Assembly (NCBI GenBank): GCA_965202745.1
Contig: CBDBCB010000014.1
Span: 128,559-192,558 of the forward strand
Source: JACKII01 sp965202745
GTDB taxonomy: Bacteria; Pseudomonadota; Alphaproteobacteria; Bin95
Direction: 5' to 3'
Length of the DNA stretch: 64,000 nt
The notes beneath the pieces are model-generated. The model made no database searches and was not told the origin of the DNA. It saw only the letters and a program-made list of their open reading frames with translations. Of the stretch, positions 26,108 through 35,543 are shown in pieces. A program made the translations under genes and the position numbers. Positions within the stretch are counted from its first letter, which is position 1. Each line of letters opens with the position of its first letter.

Positions 26108-26920
26108 ATGGCACGGTCCGCGGCCGAGACATCGCTGAAACAGCAAGAGTTCGAGCGTGCGCGCGGCTCCCGTTTGCACCGTTTGGCAAATCCGGCGCGG
26201 TTCACGCGCCTGGCGCGTATGCTGCAGCCTTGGATTTTGGCCATTACCCTGCCGTGCCTTTTGGCCGGACTGTATTTCGGCCTTTATGACTCGCCCATCG
26301 ACTATCAGCAGAAGGATACCGTGCGCATCATGTATGTGCATGTCCCGGCGGCATGGATGGCGATGTTCGGTTATTCAAGCCTGGCGATCGCCAGTGCCGT
26401 CGGCCTGATCTGGAAACATCCGCTGGCGGATTTCGCGGGCAAGGCTATGGCGCCGATCGGTGCCGGGTTCACCATCATCGCGCTGGCGACCGGCTCGCTT
26501 TGGGGCAAACCCACCTGGGGAACCTGGTGGGTTTGGGACGCGCGCCTGACCTCTGTGCTGGTGCTGCTGTTTTTGTACCTGGGCTACATGGCGATCTGGA
26601 ACGCATTCGACCAACCGCAACGCGCGGCCAAGTCCGCGGCCATTCTGGCGCTGATTGGGGTGGTCAACTTGCCGATCATCAAGTTTTCGGTTGATTGGTG
26701 GAACACGCTGCATCAGCCGGCCAGTATCTCCCGTCTGGATAGCCCTGCGATCGATCCAGCGATGCTGCAACCCCTGTTATTGATGGCGGTAGCGTATCTG
26801 GGGATTTTCCTCTGGCTGACGCTGTTGCGGATCCGGGTGGAATTGGCGGAGCGGCGCGTTGCTGCCCTGATGACCGCCCGCACCCGCAGTGCCGATGGTC
26901 TGGCGGAGCAAGAGGCATGA
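26108..26920 (+). CDS. ccmC: Haem handling protein CcmC
   Basis: A 270-residue membrane protein with six helices and the haem-binding WWD domain (GKPTWGTWWVWDARLT near residue 138). Conserved histidines flank it (MYVHVPAAWMAMFG near residue 77). It loads haem on CcmE. The N-terminal 35 residues are charged and longer than usual, so an internal start (for example the ATG encoding residue 38) is possible. It overlaps ccmD by four bases. Confidence 0.93.
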   Translation: MARSAAETSLKQQEFERARGSRLHRLANPARFTRLARMLQPWILAITLPCLLAGLYFGLYDSPIDYQQKDTVRIMYVHVPAAWMAMFGYSSLAIASAVGLIWKHPLADFAGKAMAPIGAGFTIIALATGSLWGKPTWGTWWVWDARLTSVLVLLFLYLGYMAIWNAFDQPQRAAKSAAILALIGVVNLPIIKFSVDWWNTLHQPASISRLDSPAIDPAMLQPLLLMAVAYLGIFLWLTLLRIRVELAERRVAALMTARTRSADGLAEQEA

Positions 26921-27108
26921 GTGGCGTGGTGGAATTTCTCTCGATGGGCGGCTTCGGCATGTTTGTCTGGACCGCCTACGGGGTCGCGGCTGCCGTGATT
27001 TTGGGCTTATTTCTGTGGAGCAGACACGGGCTGAAACGGGCGGAGGAGCGCGAGGAACAAATCGGACCGCGCGAACGGCGCCGGTCCCGGCGGGAGACCA
27101 CAGCGTGA
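26917..27108 (+). CDS. ccmD: Haem exporter accessory protein CcmD
   Basis: A 63-residue protein with one membrane helix (about residues 17-35, WTAYGVAAAVILGLFLW) and a basic, arginine-rich tail, the usual layout of CcmD. It links CcmE with CcmABC. It overlaps ccmC (ATGA) and ccmE (GTGA). Confidence 0.9.
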   Translation: MSGVVEFLSMGGFGMFVWTAYGVAAAVILGLFLWSRHGLKRAEEREEQIGPRERRRSRRETTA

Positions 27109-27542
27109 AGCCCAAGCATCGCCGGCTATTTGTTGTTGCCGCCGCCCTCATTGTGCTGGGGGCCGCTGCGGCGCTGGTACTGAATGCGTTTGAAGAGAAC
27201 CTGGTTTTCTTCTACAGCCCGACCGATCTGGCGGAAAAACCAGTACCGTTGGGACAGTCGATTCGCGTTGGCGGTCTGGTGGAGACAGGGTCAGTGCAAA
27301 AGAGCGGCATTGACGTCTCCTTCGGCATAACCGACGGTGCCAAAACGGTGCGTGCTACCTATCGGGGAGTGCTTCCCGACCTGTTCCGCGAGGGACAGGG
27401 TGTCGTTACGCTCGGGGTGTTACAGGTCGACGGTAGCTTTAAGGCCGAGGAAGTGCTGGCAAAGCATGATGAGAATTACATGCCGCCCGAAGTTGTCGAT
27501 GCCTTGAAGAAGGCCGGCGAGTGGAAGCCGGAAGGGAAGTAG
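27105..27542 (+). CDS. ccmE: Periplasmic haem chaperone CcmE
   Basis: A 145-residue haem chaperone. After a signal anchor (KPKHRRLFVVAAALIVLGAA), the beta-barrel ends in LAKHDENYMPPEV, where the histidine binds haem covalently. GTG 27105 is the start, since it overlaps the ccmD stop and gives the usual basic N-terminus. Confidence 0.94.
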   Translation: MKPKHRRLFVVAAALIVLGAAAALVLNAFEENLVFFYSPTDLAEKPVPLGQSIRVGGLVETGSVQKSGIDVSFGITDGAKTVRATYRGVLPDLFREGQGVVTLGVLQVDGSFKAEEVLAKHDENYMPPEVVDALKKAGEWKPEGK

Positions 27543-27551
27543 GGCCAGCTA

Positions 27552-29519
27552 ATGGGCATGACCGTTGAAACCGGCCACTTCGCGCTGATCGCTGCGCTGG
27601 CGCTGGCCCTGCTGCAATCGACTCTTCCGCTCTACGGGGCCGCCAGGGGCTGTGAAGACTTGATGACCTTGGCCCGCCACACAGCGATGGGGCAGTTGGT
27701 CTGTGTCGGGCTGGCGTTTGCTGCATTGATGAATGCGTTTGCAACGTCTGACTTTTCCGTCGCGGTGGTGGCGCAGAACTCTCACTCTGCCAAGCCCTTC
27801 CTGTACAAGCTGGCCGCCACCTGGGGCCATCACGAAGGCTCGCTATTGCTGTGGATCCTGATCCTGGTCGTCTTCGGCGCGTTTGTTGCGGTTGGCGGAC
27901 GCGGGATGCCGCTCGCATTGCGGGCAAGGGTGCTGGCCGTGCAGGGCATGGTTGCCGTCGGTTTTCTGCTATTCACACTACTTACCTCCAACCCGTTTGG
28001 CCGTCTGGTGCAAGCGCCGGCCCATGGCAACAGCCTGAACCCCTTGCTGCAAGACCCAGGCCTCGTTTTCCACCCGCCGCTTCTGTATTTCGGCTATGTC
28101 GGCCTGTCGACGGCGTTTTCCTTTGCGGTTGCTGCCCTGATCGAAGGCCGGGTTACGCCGAACTGGGCCCGATGGGCCCGGCCCTGGGTTCTGATCGCCT
28201 GGAGCGGCCTGACCATGGGCATCGCGCTCGGCTCCTGGTGGGCTTACTACGAGCTTGGTTGGGGTGGGTTCTGGTTCTGGGATCCGGTGGAGAATGCCAG
28301 TTTCATTCCCTGGCTAGTGGCGACGGCATTGCTTCATTGCATGGCGGTCGTGGCCAAGCGTGATGCGTTTAAAGGCTGGACCCTGATGCTGGCCATTCTG
28401 GGTTTCTCGCTCAGCCTGTTGGGCACGTTCATTGTTCGCTCCGGTTTGCTAACTAGCGTTCACGCTTTTGCGTCCGACCCTTCGCGCGGGGTGTTCATCT
28501 TGGTGCTGCTGGCAATTGCCATTGGTGGCGGTTTCCTGCTGTTTGCGGTCCGGGTGCCATCGATGGAAGGCGGGAATGGATTCGAGCCGGTCAGCCGCGA
28601 GAGCGCTCTCATGCTCAACAACCTGCTGCTGGGCGCAGCGGCGGCTGTGGTATTGCTGGGCACGCTTTATCCGCTGTTCCTGGAGGCAATGACCGGTGAG
28701 AAAATCTCCATTGGCCCGCCCTTCTTCAACTTGGTGTTTGTCTGGCTGATGCTGCCCATGCTGGCGCTCATGGCGCTGGGGCCACTGTTGGCCTGGCGGA
28801 AGGCCGACGGTCTGAGCGTTGTCCGGCGGTTGGCTGTGGCCGGCGCAATTGCCGTCGCCGTGGCAATCTGGGCGGTGTGGGCCGGCGGTGCGGGCATCGC
28901 CGGTGTTCTGGGTTTCGCTGCTGCCGGATGGTTGGCCGCCGGCACGCTTCGTGCTTGGTACGAGCGCTGGCGGGGCGCGTCTCCTTTGCGGCGCTTGCTG
29001 GGGCTTCCGGCCGAAGTCCACGGCATGACGTTGGCGCATTTGGGCGTTGCGATCGTCGTTAGCGGCATCACTGCTGCTTCTGTCTGGCAAGGCGAGGCTG
29101 TCAAACTGATGCGCGTCGGCGATAGCGTCGCGCTATCGGGATATCAATGGACGTTGAAAGATGTGCACAATGCGCTTGGACCCAATTACCGGACAGAGAT
29201 GGCCTTGATCGACGTCACCGACAGCAATGGTGCTCTGGTTGAAACCTTACGCCCGGAACGGCGTTTCTATCCTGTCTCCCGCCAGAATACGACAGAGGCG
29301 GGCATTCATACGCAATGGACTGGCGATCTTTACGCGGTTATCGGCGAAGGCAACCGGAAGGCTGGCTGGGCCGTCCGCCTCTATCATAATCCGCTGGTGC
29401 CGTGGATGTGGATTGGCGCGGCCATTATGTCTTTGGGCGGGCTGGTTTCAGCGGCCAGCCGGGTGAGCGTCAGGTGCCGCCGCATGAAAGCCGCCGGTAC
29501 GGTTGAGGCCACTGCGTGA
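27552..29519 (+). CDS. ccmF: Cytochrome c haem lyase subunit CcmF
   Basis: A 655-residue membrane protein with many helices and the haem-binding WWD motif GWGGFWFWDPVENASF near residue 238. It joins haem from CcmE to apocytochrome c together with CcmH and CcmI. Length and motifs are normal. It overlaps ccmG by four bases. Confidence 0.95.
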   Translation: MGMTVETGHFALIAALALALLQSTLPLYGAARGCEDLMTLARHTAMGQLVCVGLAFAALMNAFATSDFSVAVVAQNSHSAKPFLYKLAATWGHHEGSLLLWILILVVFGAFVAVGGRGMPLALRARVLAVQGMVAVGFLLFTLLTSNPFGRLVQAPAHGNSLNPLLQDPGLVFHPPLLYFGYVGLSTAFSFAVAALIEGRVTPNWARWARPWVLIAWSGLTMGIALGSWWAYYELGWGGFWFWDPVENASFIPWLVATALLHCMAVVAKRDAFKGWTLMLAILGFSLSLLGTFIVRSGLLTSVHAFASDPSRGVFILVLLAIAIGGGFLLFAVRVPSMEGGNGFEPVSRESALMLNNLLLGAAAAVVLLGTLYPLFLEAMTGEKISIGPPFFNLVFVWLMLPMLALMALGPLLAWRKADGLSVVRRLAVAGAIAVAVAIWAVWAGGAGIAGVLGFAAAGWLAAGTLRAWYERWRGASPLRRLLGLPAEVHGMTLAHLGVAIVVSGITAASVWQGEAVKLMRVGDSVALSGYQWTLKDVHNALGPNYRTEMALIDVTDSNGALVETLRPERRFYPVSRQNTTEAGIHTQWTGDLYAVIGEGNRKAGWAVRLYHNPLVPWMWIGAAIMSLGGLVSAASRVSVRCRRMKAAGTVEATA

Positions 29520-30055
29520 GGTATCTTTTGTACACGCTGCCGTTGCTGCTCTTTGCTGGTTTGGCCTTTTACCTGTGGGATGGGCTGGGCAAGGACCCCA
29601 GCGTTCTGCCCTCAGCCTTGATCGACAAGCCTGCACCCCAGATCAGCCTGCCGCCTCTGCCGGGCCGCGCGGTGGCTTTGCCCTTGGCGACGGCGGATCT
29701 GGTGACGGGCGAGCCCGTTGTTGTGAATATATTCGCCTCTTGGTGCGTTCCCTGCCAGGCAGAGCATCCGTTCGTAACGGCTTTGGCTGAAGAACACGGC
29801 GTCACCGTGCACGCCATCAACTACAAGGACAAACCAGCCGATGCTGCGGCGTGGCTGCGGCGCTTGGGTGATCCCTACGGCCGGGTCGGGGCGGATGTTG
29901 AAGGGCGCGCTGCGATAGAGTTTGGCCTCTATGGCGTGCCGGAGACGTTCCTGCTCGATGGCGCGGGCAGGGTTCGCTTGCGCCATGCCGGTCCGTTGAC
30001 ACAGGAGTTGCTGCAGACACTGATTCTTCCCTCCATCGCGGCTTTGCGCAAATGA
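29516..30055 (+). CDS. ccmG: Thiol:disulfide oxidoreductase CcmG (DsbE)
   Basis: A 179-residue thioredoxin-like protein anchored by an N-terminal helix. The active site is ASWCVPCQAEHP near residue 75, and the cis-proline is in YGVPETFLLDG. It keeps the CXXCH cysteines of apocytochrome c reduced. It overlaps ccmF and ccmH by four bases each. Confidence 0.94.
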   Translation: MRYLLYTLPLLLFAGLAFYLWDGLGKDPSVLPSALIDKPAPQISLPPLPGRAVALPLATADLVTGEPVVVNIFASWCVPCQAEHPFVTALAEEHGVTVHAINYKDKPADAAAWLRRLGDPYGRVGADVEGRAAIEFGLYGVPETFLLDGAGRVRLRHAGPLTQELLQTLILPSIAALRK

Positions 30056-30519
30056 TGCGGGCGATGATGATCTTGGCCGTGCTGCTGCTGCTGTTCCCGG
30101 CGCAGGCGATAGAGCCGCACGAAATACTCAGCGACCCCGCCCTGGAATCGCGGGCGCGAGCCTTGAGCAAGGAACTGCGCTGCCCGGTCTGTCAGAACCA
30201 ATCCCTGGATGATTCCGATGCGGACCTTGCCAAGGATTTACGTCGGATGGTGCGCGAACGGCTTGTCGCCGGTGAAACCGATACACAGGTCAAAGCCCAT
30301 CTAGTGGCACGCTATGGCGATTTCATTCTGCTGGAACCGCCGGTCAAGCCGGTGACTTGGGCGCTTTGGTTCGGGCCGGTAGTCATCTTTCTGGGCGGCG
30401 GCATTGCTGTTTGGCAAGCGCTGCGGCGGGGGCGGCGGAAATATGCGGCGTCGGGTGCGGGCGACGATGGCGGTTTTGATGACGCCGATCCGGCGGAAAC
30501 AGACCGGAGAGCATCATGA
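30052..30519 (+). CDS. ccmH: Cytochrome c maturation protein CcmH
   Basis: A 155-residue protein with a signal peptide, the LRCPVCQNQSLDDSDA motif (active CXXC, near residue 42) and a C-terminal membrane helix near residue 100. It reduces or holds apocytochrome for the lyase. ATG 30052 and ATG 30055 are adjacent; the first gives the four-base overlap seen elsewhere in the operon. Confidence 0.93.
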   Translation: MMRAMMILAVLLLLFPAQAIEPHEILSDPALESRARALSKELRCPVCQNQSLDDSDADLAKDLRRMVRERLVAGETDTQVKAHLVARYGDFILLEPPVKPVTWALWFGPVVIFLGGGIAVWQALRRGRRKYAASGAGDDGGFDDADPAETDRRAS

Positions 30520-31487
30520 TCTTCCTGCTTGTTGGCGTTGGTTTGGTCGGTCTTACCGTCGGTTTGTGGTTGGCCTGGGCGCTTCGGCGGTCGGGCTTGC
30601 CCATGATGATGCTGGTTGCGGCAGGCGTGCCAGCACTTGCGGTCCTCGGCTATGCTCAACTGGGTCGGGTAAGCCTGCCGGATTTGCCGCTGGCACAGCG
30701 AACGGAGCCTGCCGTTCAGGAGTTGCGTGATCTCAATGAGTTCCGGCGGATGACAGGATCGTTGGCCGAACGCTTGCAGCACGAGCCGGACAATATCGAA
30801 GCGTGGACCATGCTGACCCGCGCCTACCGCACGCTGGGTGAGTGGTCGTTTGCCATCGAAGCCTGGGCGCGCGCACTCGCCCTGAAAGGCACCGCCGCAA
30901 CGGCGCAGGATTGGTCCGACCTTGCACTGCTGCATGTGCAGGCAGCGGAGGGGCAAGTGACCCCTGCCGGTGCGGCTGCCTCCCGCAAGGCGCTGGAGAT
31001 TGACCCGCAACAGGCGGATGCTCAGCACTTTTTGGCGATGCAACGGGCGCAGCAGGGTGACCTGAAAGGGGCAATCGTCCGGTGGGAGGCGCTGCTGGCC
31101 AACGCTCCGCCGGATGCAGGCTGGCGCCCGGCGGTCGAGCGTTACCTGACGCAGGCAAAAGTGCGCCTGAGCCAGCCTCAGCGTGGCCCATCAGCAGGCG
31201 ATATGGCAGCTGCTTCCCGAATGTCCGAAGACGATCGGGCAGCGATGATCCAAAGCATGGTAGAGGGCCTGGCTGCCCGGCTGGAAGAAACGCCGGACGA
31301 CCCCGCAGGTTGGCTGCGGCTTGCCCGTGCCTATGGCGTGCTTGGCCGCAAGGATGAGGCGGCCGAAGCGCTAGGCAATGCCGAACGCACCGCAAAGAAT
31401 CGGCTGGCTTCCGAAGCGGGTGACCGCGCTGCGATGCCGGCGCTGCTCGACACTGCCGCTCAATTGCGCAAGCAGCTCTCGCTTTAG
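30516..31487 (+). CDS. ccmI: Cytochrome c biogenesis protein CcmI (CycH)
   Basis: A 323-residue protein with two N-terminal membrane helices (residues about 2-22 and 30-50) and TPR-type repeats (EAWTMLTRAYRTLGEWSFAIEAW and DWSDLALLHVQAA regions) that hold apocytochrome c tails. It is the last ccm gene. Its TAG stop overlaps the stop of the convergent D-threonine-aldolase-like gene. Confidence 0.92.
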   Translation: MIFLLVGVGLVGLTVGLWLAWALRRSGLPMMMLVAAGVPALAVLGYAQLGRVSLPDLPLAQRTEPAVQELRDLNEFRRMTGSLAERLQHEPDNIEAWTMLTRAYRTLGEWSFAIEAWARALALKGTAATAQDWSDLALLHVQAAEGQVTPAGAAASRKALEIDPQQADAQHFLAMQRAQQGDLKGAIVRWEALLANAPPDAGWRPAVERYLTQAKVRLSQPQRGPSAGDMAAASRMSEDDRAAMIQSMVEGLAARLEETPDDPAGWLRLARAYGVLGRKDEAAEALGNAERTAKNRLASEAGDRAAMPALLDTAAQLRKQLSL

Positions 31488-32641
31488 CGCAGGCCGCGCG
31501 TATCCACCGGCCAGATATCGACCAACGTGTCGCCGCGAACCACATGGTAGATCGCGTACAGGTTTACTGTCGGGTCGCAATGCGGTGACAGGCATTCCAC
31601 CACGGAACCCAGGCCGATACGTTCGTCAGTGGCGAAGGTGATGCGGCCATGCTCGTCGCCGGCAAAGGAATATGTTGCGCCTTCGGGTGCGCCCCGGCGC
31701 AGTTCCGGCAATCCGCAATCGGTCGCAAATGCCTTCAGGCCGCCATCGGTGGTGACGCAATCTTCCTGCGCTGCACTGACCACACTGGACTGAACGAACA
31801 GGGCTTCCTTGAAGCGTGAAGCGGCCTCGCCCGTGTGGGCAACAGCCTGATAGTCGGTGTCTAGGAATATGTACGAGCCCGCCTGAAGCTCGTTCAGCAC
31901 GCCTTGCCGCCAATCCAGGTCATGGGTTCCGGTGCCGCCGCCGGCGATGATCGGTGGCTCCAGCCCGGCTTCCGTCAATTGCCGGCGCATTTCCGACAGA
32001 AAGTCCGCCACTTCCTGGCCGCGTCTGGTGCGCTCGTCCCAGTCATAGATATGCTGCAGGCCGCCTGCATATCCCTGAATTCCAGCGACGGCCAGGCCGT
32101 CAGCGGCGTTTGCTTGGGCTGCCAGCGCGACGGCTTGCTGGGCGCTGGGCACGCCGGTGCGCCGCGAGCCGACATCGATATCGATGAACACCGTCAGGGG
32201 CTTGCCCGCGGCCGATGCAGCTTCAGCCAGCGCGGTGATGTTGTCCGGATGGTCGACCACGACAGACAATCCATCGGCAACCGCGTTCAACGCCATCAGC
32301 CGGGCAACGCGGTTGGGCCGGACCACGGGCGAGGTAATGTGCACGCCGGGGATGCCAGCGCGGCCCATGACTTCTGCCTCGCCCAGAGTGGCGCAGCAGA
32401 CGCCAACCGCTCCAGCCGCGACTTGGCGGCGGGCGATCTCCACGCATTTGTGGGTTTTGGTGTGCGGCCGCAAGCGTTGGCCCGTGTTCCGGCAATGGGC
32501 CTCCATTGCAGCGATATTGGCTTCGAGAGCATCCAGATCTATCAGCAGCGTCGGCGTATCGAGCTCCTGGCGCGAGCCAGGCTGGCCGACCAGGCGAGCA
32601 TTGGGGCCGGGATCAACTCCGGCAGCGTTGGCGAGGGTCAT
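31484..32641 (-). CDS. DSD1-family PLP enzyme (D-threonine aldolase-like)
   Basis: A 385-residue PLP-dependent enzyme with an alanine-racemase-type barrel and a C-terminal D-serine dehydratase-like domain. The PLP lysine is in LRPHTKTHK near residue 58. The C-terminal SPHCDPTVNLY holds the His and Asp that bind a divalent metal in D-threonine aldolase and D-serine dehydratase. It may break down D-threonine or D-3-hydroxyaspartate. The frame is open upstream for another ~180 codons, but the family start is at ATG 32641. Confidence 0.85.
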   Translation of the reverse strand: MTLANAAGVDPGPNARLVGQPGSRQELDTPTLLIDLDALEANIAAMEAHCRNTGQRLRPHTKTHKCVEIARRQVAAGAVGVCCATLGEAEVMGRAGIPGVHITSPVVRPNRVARLMALNAVADGLSVVVDHPDNITALAEAASAAGKPLTVFIDIDVGSRRTGVPSAQQAVALAAQANAADGLAVAGIQGYAGGLQHIYDWDERTRRGQEVADFLSEMRRQLTEAGLEPPIIAGGGTGTHDLDWRQGVLNELQAGSYIFLDTDYQAVAHTGEAASRFKEALFVQSSVVSAAQEDCVTTDGGLKAFATDCGLPELRRGAPEGATYSFAGDEHGRITFATDERIGLGSVVECLSPHCDPTVNLYAIYHVVRGDTLVDIWPVDTRGLR

Positions 32642-33034
32642 CGGGCAATAGCTCCAAGCAGGTATGCGGTTCGCCACAAACCTACTTCGGCTGATGCTGC
32701 GCGTCACCCAGTTGTGTGCGCGCCGGCTATTTAGCACGAACAGGCACAGCAGCGCAGCGTTGCCCGCCAACGGCAGAGCCATGCCATGCCAGCCAAATGA
32801 CTGGTTGCGCCATTCCGTGCTGCCGCAGGGCAAGGCGACAATGCCCATTTCGATGACAGTCTCCAGCATCTCCCGCGCATTTTCGCCGACGGGACCGAAC
32901 TTGCAGTCCGCGAGATTGACCCGGCTGATCTCCTCGCCGGCTTGATTGGTCATGCTGCAGCCGATCAGTTCCAGCTCTATGCCGTCCTTTTGCGCGCGGG
33001 CGATGCTGACACTGCCGAGCCAAGGTGTCAGCAT
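32642..33034 (-). other. Coding-like stretch in frame upstream of the DSD1 gene
   Basis: The same frame is open upstream of ATG 32641 for about 180 codons. Between about 32,760 and 33,034 the codons are rich in G/C at third positions and read as protein-like (GIELELIGCSMTNQ, then NLADCKFGPVGENAREM). From there to 32641 the sequence looks non-coding. I cannot name a family. It may be a decayed small gene that has lost its stop, or a small gene whose end is unclear. A true N-terminal fusion is less likely. Confidence 0.35.
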
Positions 33035-33333
33035 CGTCGAAGGTAAAGTCTGAAAAAGAGGGCAGGCTGTTCGCCGGATGGCGTGCCTTCCAAACGCGGT
33101 GGAACGGTGCGAGATCGTGATGCGAAATTGGGTTGTCCGGCCGCGCAATGCTCCAGGACCATTCGCGGCGGACTCCGGTAGCAACGGTGCTGGTCGATGT
33201 GCCTTCAGCGGTATGCGTTTGCACGGGACGCCTCCTCAATTGCTGTCATCTTATTTAGAGGCGCTCAAGCTAAGGCACAGTGACATATATCACATTAACA
33301 AGCCGGCTTAGTCCAAATCGCTGATTTACTTGA

Positions 33334-33352
33334 AAAATCAGGTCCTGATTTT
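33334..33352. terminator. Perfect 19-base palindrome with T-run, downstream of the methyltransferase operon
   Basis: AAAATCAGG (33334-33342) and CCTGATTTT (33344-33352) are perfect complements around one base. A second overlapping hairpin uses CTGATTT (33321-33327) with AAATCAG (33335-33341). With A- and T-runs at both sides it can act as a terminator for the minus-strand operon ending at 33383; a regulator site is the alternative. Confidence 0.5.
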
Positions 33353-33382
33353 CTTGAAGCGGGTTCAGGTGCTTCAGGAAAG

Positions 33383-34639
33383 CTAGCCGGCTGTTCTCAG
33401 CAAAGCCAGGTTCAGACCGTTCAAGTAGCGGAATATCTGCTGCACCAATTGGGAGGCCTCGTCCGAACCCAAGGCTGGATCGGCCGCCTGGAGGTCAGCT
33501 GCAATTTCCGCCAGCGAACGCGCACTGTTGATGCGGGCTGTCACCGCCGCGGCTCTCTTCGGAGCGGGAAACGATGCTTCGAATCCGTCCAGGTTCGCCT
33601 GCAGCCGCCCTTTCCGAAGCGCGTCCGATAGTGGCTTCGCCTGTTGGCGGTGGAGCAGCGGTATCATGGCAAGATTGGTGGGCGATGCGGTTGCCTGTGC
33701 TGCGTGGCCTTGAGGAGCGGCGTAGACAACGTGCTTGCGCATATTGCCGGCGATCGCCTCTGCGACGGCAGCGCGCTCAACAGCTGGCAAATCATCAAGA
33801 GACGCGAGTAGTACCGGGTCGTTAAGGTAGGTTTCCGGCGCATAGGCCACGGGTTGAATGAAGCTCGTGATCGCCAGGCCTGCGCTATCGATCAGGGCTG
33901 CGAACTCCCCCACGCGGTAGGCGCGGTCGCGGGAGTGCAGCAGCAGATCGTAGATGCCTGCATCGCCGCCGCTCTGGTGGTCCTGCACAAAGGGGTTGCG
34001 GCGTAGCCAATTGGTCTTTGGCAGTTTTACCAGCAGGCGCTTGGTGCAGGCGATCCGCTCTGCGTCCGGCAATTCTGCGGGGGCGAGTACGCGCAATGCC
34101 TCCTGTGTTTCATAGACGCCTCGGCGGCCGTACTCGCCGTAAACCATCAGTCCCATGCCGCCGGTGGGCTTCAGCACAGAGACAAGGCTTTGCAGTCCGG
34201 CTTTGGGCTCTTCCAAGTGATGGAGCACGCCGCAGCAGTCGATATAATCATAGGGGCCTGGGACGAGCCTCGCTGCATCCAAAAGCGAGCCGGAGACGAA
34301 ACGCAGGTTGGTCAAGCCGCGGGTTGCTGCGCGCGCCTCCGTAATCCGGCGGGAGGCCGATGATAGGTCGAGGTAGGTGATTTCGGCGTTCAGGCCCAAG
34401 CTGGCGCATTGCTGGGCGAGCATGATTGCGGCGTCGCCCGTCCCGCCACCCGCGATCAGCGCACGAAAGGGCTCGCCGCCGGTATCCGGCAAGTCGCCCG
34501 TGAACAGATAGTGCCGGATTTCCGCCAGATCGGAGGGGGAGCCTTCGATCAGGCGTTTCTTTTCGTCCGCCGGCGTGCGCGCGGGGTAGGGGTAGCCTTC
34601 GTATTGCTGGGAAACGAGCCGGTCCTTGGGGTCTGTCAC
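33383..34639 (-). CDS. Class I SAM-dependent methyltransferase with C-terminal extension
   Basis: A 418-residue protein. The SAM-binding loop is LIAGGGTGDAAI near residue 62, followed by the acidic YLDLS and the YDYIDCCGVLHHLEEP stretch near 132. The C-terminal ~200 residues are family-specific and include HVVYAAP and SDALRKGR. Substrate is unknown. It follows the DHPS-like gene by 10 bases on the same strand, so it belongs to the folK operon. This suggests action on a pterin or on a small molecule made by that pair; the latter is inference only. Confidence 0.82.
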   Translation of the reverse strand: MTDPKDRLVSQQYEGYPYPARTPADEKKRLIEGSPSDLAEIRHYLFTGDLPDTGGEPFRALIAGGGTGDAAIMLAQQCASLGLNAEITYLDLSSASRRITEARAATRGLTNLRFVSGSLLDAARLVPGPYDYIDCCGVLHHLEEPKAGLQSLVSVLKPTGGMGLMVYGEYGRRGVYETQEALRVLAPAELPDAERIACTKRLLVKLPKTNWLRRNPFVQDHQSGGDAGIYDLLLHSRDRAYRVGEFAALIDSAGLAITSFIQPVAYAPETYLNDPVLLASLDDLPAVERAAVAEAIAGNMRKHVVYAAPQGHAAQATASPTNLAMIPLLHRQQAKPLSDALRKGRLQANLDGFEASFPAPKRAAAVTARINSARSLAEIAADLQAADPALGSDEASQLVQQIFRYLNGLNLALLRTAG

Positions 34640-34649
34640 GGCAGGGCCT

Positions 34650-35543
34650 TTACCAGACCGGTTGGATGTCTTGGGCGTCGATCACCGGCTGCACGCGGGC
34701 AACCTCGTGGCTGCGCAGCATGTTTGCCTTGGAGAGCAGCGCCAGCACAGAGAAAGCCGTCTCCGCCACGCGCGCTTCCTCCCGGAACCAGAACACTGGC
34801 GAGGCCATGGTCAGGCAGATCGGCCAGCCGAGCGTCCGGAAGCGGAAGGCCTCCAGCGCGTTCTCGATTTGGTAGGCGACGCGGCTCGGCCCATCCGGCA
34901 GGTTGTTGTAGAAACCGATGCCGGGATCGACCCAGATGGCCTCCACGCCTGCGGCAGTGGCTGCCGCCAACTGCTCGTGGAAGAAGTCCATCTGCACGCC
35001 GAACAGCGCGTCACGGTCCGGCAGGTCTTTGTTGTCCCGCACATTACCGCCTGCCATGTAGCAGAGGATCAGGCCTGCCTTGTACTTGCCGCAGAGCTTG
35101 TAGATTTCCGCAACGTCATCGCGGCCGGTCCGGTTTATGATCGTCGCGCCTGCTTCCAATGCTGCTTCGGCTACCTCCGGCAGATAGGTCTCCACTGAGA
35201 CTGGCACACCTTTTTCCGCCAGGTAACGGATGGTCGGCAGCATCAGTTCGTTCTGGCGCTCCGCCCCGACGCGGGAGGCGAAGTCACCAACGGATTCCGC
35301 GCCCAGGTCCAGGATTTTCGCGCCTTCCAGCAGCAGGCGGTCGCAGCGGTAGCGGGCCTGTTCTTCGCTGAACACCACGCTTTCACGGTAGGAGCTATCC
35401 CGGCTGAAGTTCACCACGCCCATCTGGTAGGCATTGTCCGTGAAGGTGGCGCCGATGGCTGGCAAGTGCACATCCCGGATGGGAGCTGCGAGGGCATTTG
35501 CATGTCGTTGCCAGCGGGCGAAAATGCTGTCGGCGTTAATCAT
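34650..35543 (-). CDS. Dihydropteroate synthase-like protein (divergent)
   Basis: A 297-residue TIM-barrel protein related to dihydropteroate synthase. Comparable motifs are MGVVNFSRDSS (normal MGILNVTPDSF), GAKILDLGAESV, VSVETY (normal SIDT), TIINRTG, DPGIGFYNN and a final LRSHEVARV. The glycine-rich GxSRK loop that supplies the catalytic lysine is replaced by CLTMASP. The Asp of SIDT is Glu. So ordinary folate synthesis by this protein is doubtful. It overlaps folK by four bases (ATGA) and precedes the methyltransferase gene. Such DHPS-like proteins may act on other pterins. No second, canonical folP lies in this window. Confidence 0.8.
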   Translation of the reverse strand: MINADSIFARWQRHANALAAPIRDVHLPAIGATFTDNAYQMGVVNFSRDSSYRESVVFSEEQARYRCDRLLLEGAKILDLGAESVGDFASRVGAERQNELMLPTIRYLAEKGVPVSVETYLPEVAEAALEAGATIINRTGRDDVAEIYKLCGKYKAGLILCYMAGGNVRDNKDLPDRDALFGVQMDFFHEQLAAATAAGVEAIWVDPGIGFYNNLPDGPSRVAYQIENALEAFRFRTLGWPICLTMASPVFWFREEARVAETAFSVLALLSKANMLRSHEVARVQPVIDAQDIQPVW

